From contig NZ_CP034864.1 of NCBI RefSeq assembly GCF_005080885.1, positions 473,245 through 537,244 of the forward strand: DNA of 64,000 bases, in the 5' to 3' direction. The stretch comes from Buchnera aphidicola (Macrosiphoniella sanborni). GTDB taxonomy: Bacteria > Pseudomonadota > Gammaproteobacteria > Enterobacterales > Enterobacteriaceae. The position numbers were made by a program, and so were the translations under genes. Shown here one piece after another: positions 63,666 to 64,000 of this stretch. The first letter of the stretch is position 1, and every line of letters starts with the position of its first letter. Under the pieces are notes generated by a model. It ran no database searches, was not told the DNA's origin, and saw nothing but the letters and a program-made list of their open reading frames with translations.

Positions 63666-64000
63666 TTAAGCTACATAACAAATAACTTCACCACCCAGCC
63701 CTTTTTGACGAGCTATACGATCTGTCATAACACCTTGAGAAGTGGAAATTATTGCAATTCCCAAACCAGACATTACTTGAGGTAAATCTTTCTTATTTTT
63801 ATATATACGTAAACTTGGCCGACTAATACGTTCAATCATTTCTACTACTGATTTTCCTTTAAAATATTTTAAAAAAACTTTTAATTCAGGTTTTTTCATA
63901 CCAGTAATTTCATAATCTTGAATATAACCTTCTTCTTTTAATAATTTTATAATTGATTTTTTTAATTTAGATGATGGCATCGTAACAGAATATTTATTAG
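63666..64000 (-). CDS. rpsH: 30S ribosomal protein S8, N-terminal part cut by the right edge
   Basis: Primary 16S-binding protein and, in E. coli, repressor of the spc operon. A 104-residue segment from [20 protein letters not shown] to the conserved end [11 protein letters not shown] is visible. [19 protein letters not shown] marks the RNA-binding C-terminal domain. The frame stays open past that Met to the window edge and reads NKYSVT, matching NKAAVT before MPSSKL in E. coli. So the true start lies outside the window and about 20 residues are missing. Confidence 0.97.
   Translation of the reverse strand, partial: NKYSVTMPSSKLKKSIIKLLKEEGYIQDYEITGMKKPELKVFLKYFKGKSVVEMIERISRPSLRIYKNKKDLPQVMSGLGIAIISTSQGVMTDRIARQKGLGGEVICYVA

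Overview
The window is a strongly AT-rich, single-copy bacterial chromosome segment whose protein-coding genes match Escherichia coli orthologues at near full length. It has no mobile elements and no CRISPR arrays. Spacers are almost pure A/T, runs of A are long, and the gene blocks keep E. coli order with many intervening genes lost. The 23S and 5S rRNA genes stand apart from any 16S gene. Together this is the picture of a reduced gammaproteobacterial insect endosymbiont, and the gene order is the one I know from Buchnera aphidicola of aphids. The species assignment is an inference, since no comparison could be run.

Layout, left to right. Positions 1-5.6 kb hold an unidentified partial frame, asd and yhgN (divergent), then pgk-fbaA-mscS. 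Positions 5.7-14.2 kb are the recC-recB-recD operon, in which recC is out of frame at a run of 13 A. A 1.07 kb stretch without genes follows, then an initiator tRNA-Met gene (minus strand) and mltA-ribH. After another 0.8 kb empty stretch come ribD (two pieces separated by one in-frame TGA) and nusB, facing dxs, ispA and yajR. tusE and the cyoABCDE terminal oxidase operon (minus) follow. From 28.9 to 43.7 kb lie bolA, tig, clpP, clpX, lon, ppiD, mdlA, mdlB, the 4.5S RNA gene (minus), dnaX in two in-frame pieces, and ybaB. Then htpG, adk, tRNA-Arg (minus), folD facing cysS, ybeD facing cspE, and the minus-strand unit tRNA-Glu/23S/5S. The last part is aroE-tsaC-smg (minus), def-fmt (plus), and the alpha and spc ribosomal protein operons (minus) from rplQ back to rpsH, which runs off the right edge.

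How the genes fit together. The segment serves host-directed and core biosynthesis (asd for lysine/threonine/methionine precursors, aroE for aromatic amino acids, ribD/ribH for riboflavin, dxs/ispA for isoprenoids). It also carries lower glycolysis (pgk, fbaA), respiration (cytochrome bo and haem O synthase), proteostasis (trigger factor, ClpXP, Lon, HtpG, PpiD), and the translation and secretion core (ribosomal proteins, rRNA, SRP RNA, SecY, Def, Fmt, CysS). DNA maintenance is reduced to RecBCD and the Pol III clamp loader.

The most interesting feature is erosion of large multidomain genes at or near domain boundaries. recC is broken at a poly-A tract of the kind associated with polymerase slippage. 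ribD is cut by one TGA at the deaminase/reductase junction. dnaX is cut so that the tau-specific C-terminal domain sits in its own intact 191-codon frame. No new defence or mobile system was found.
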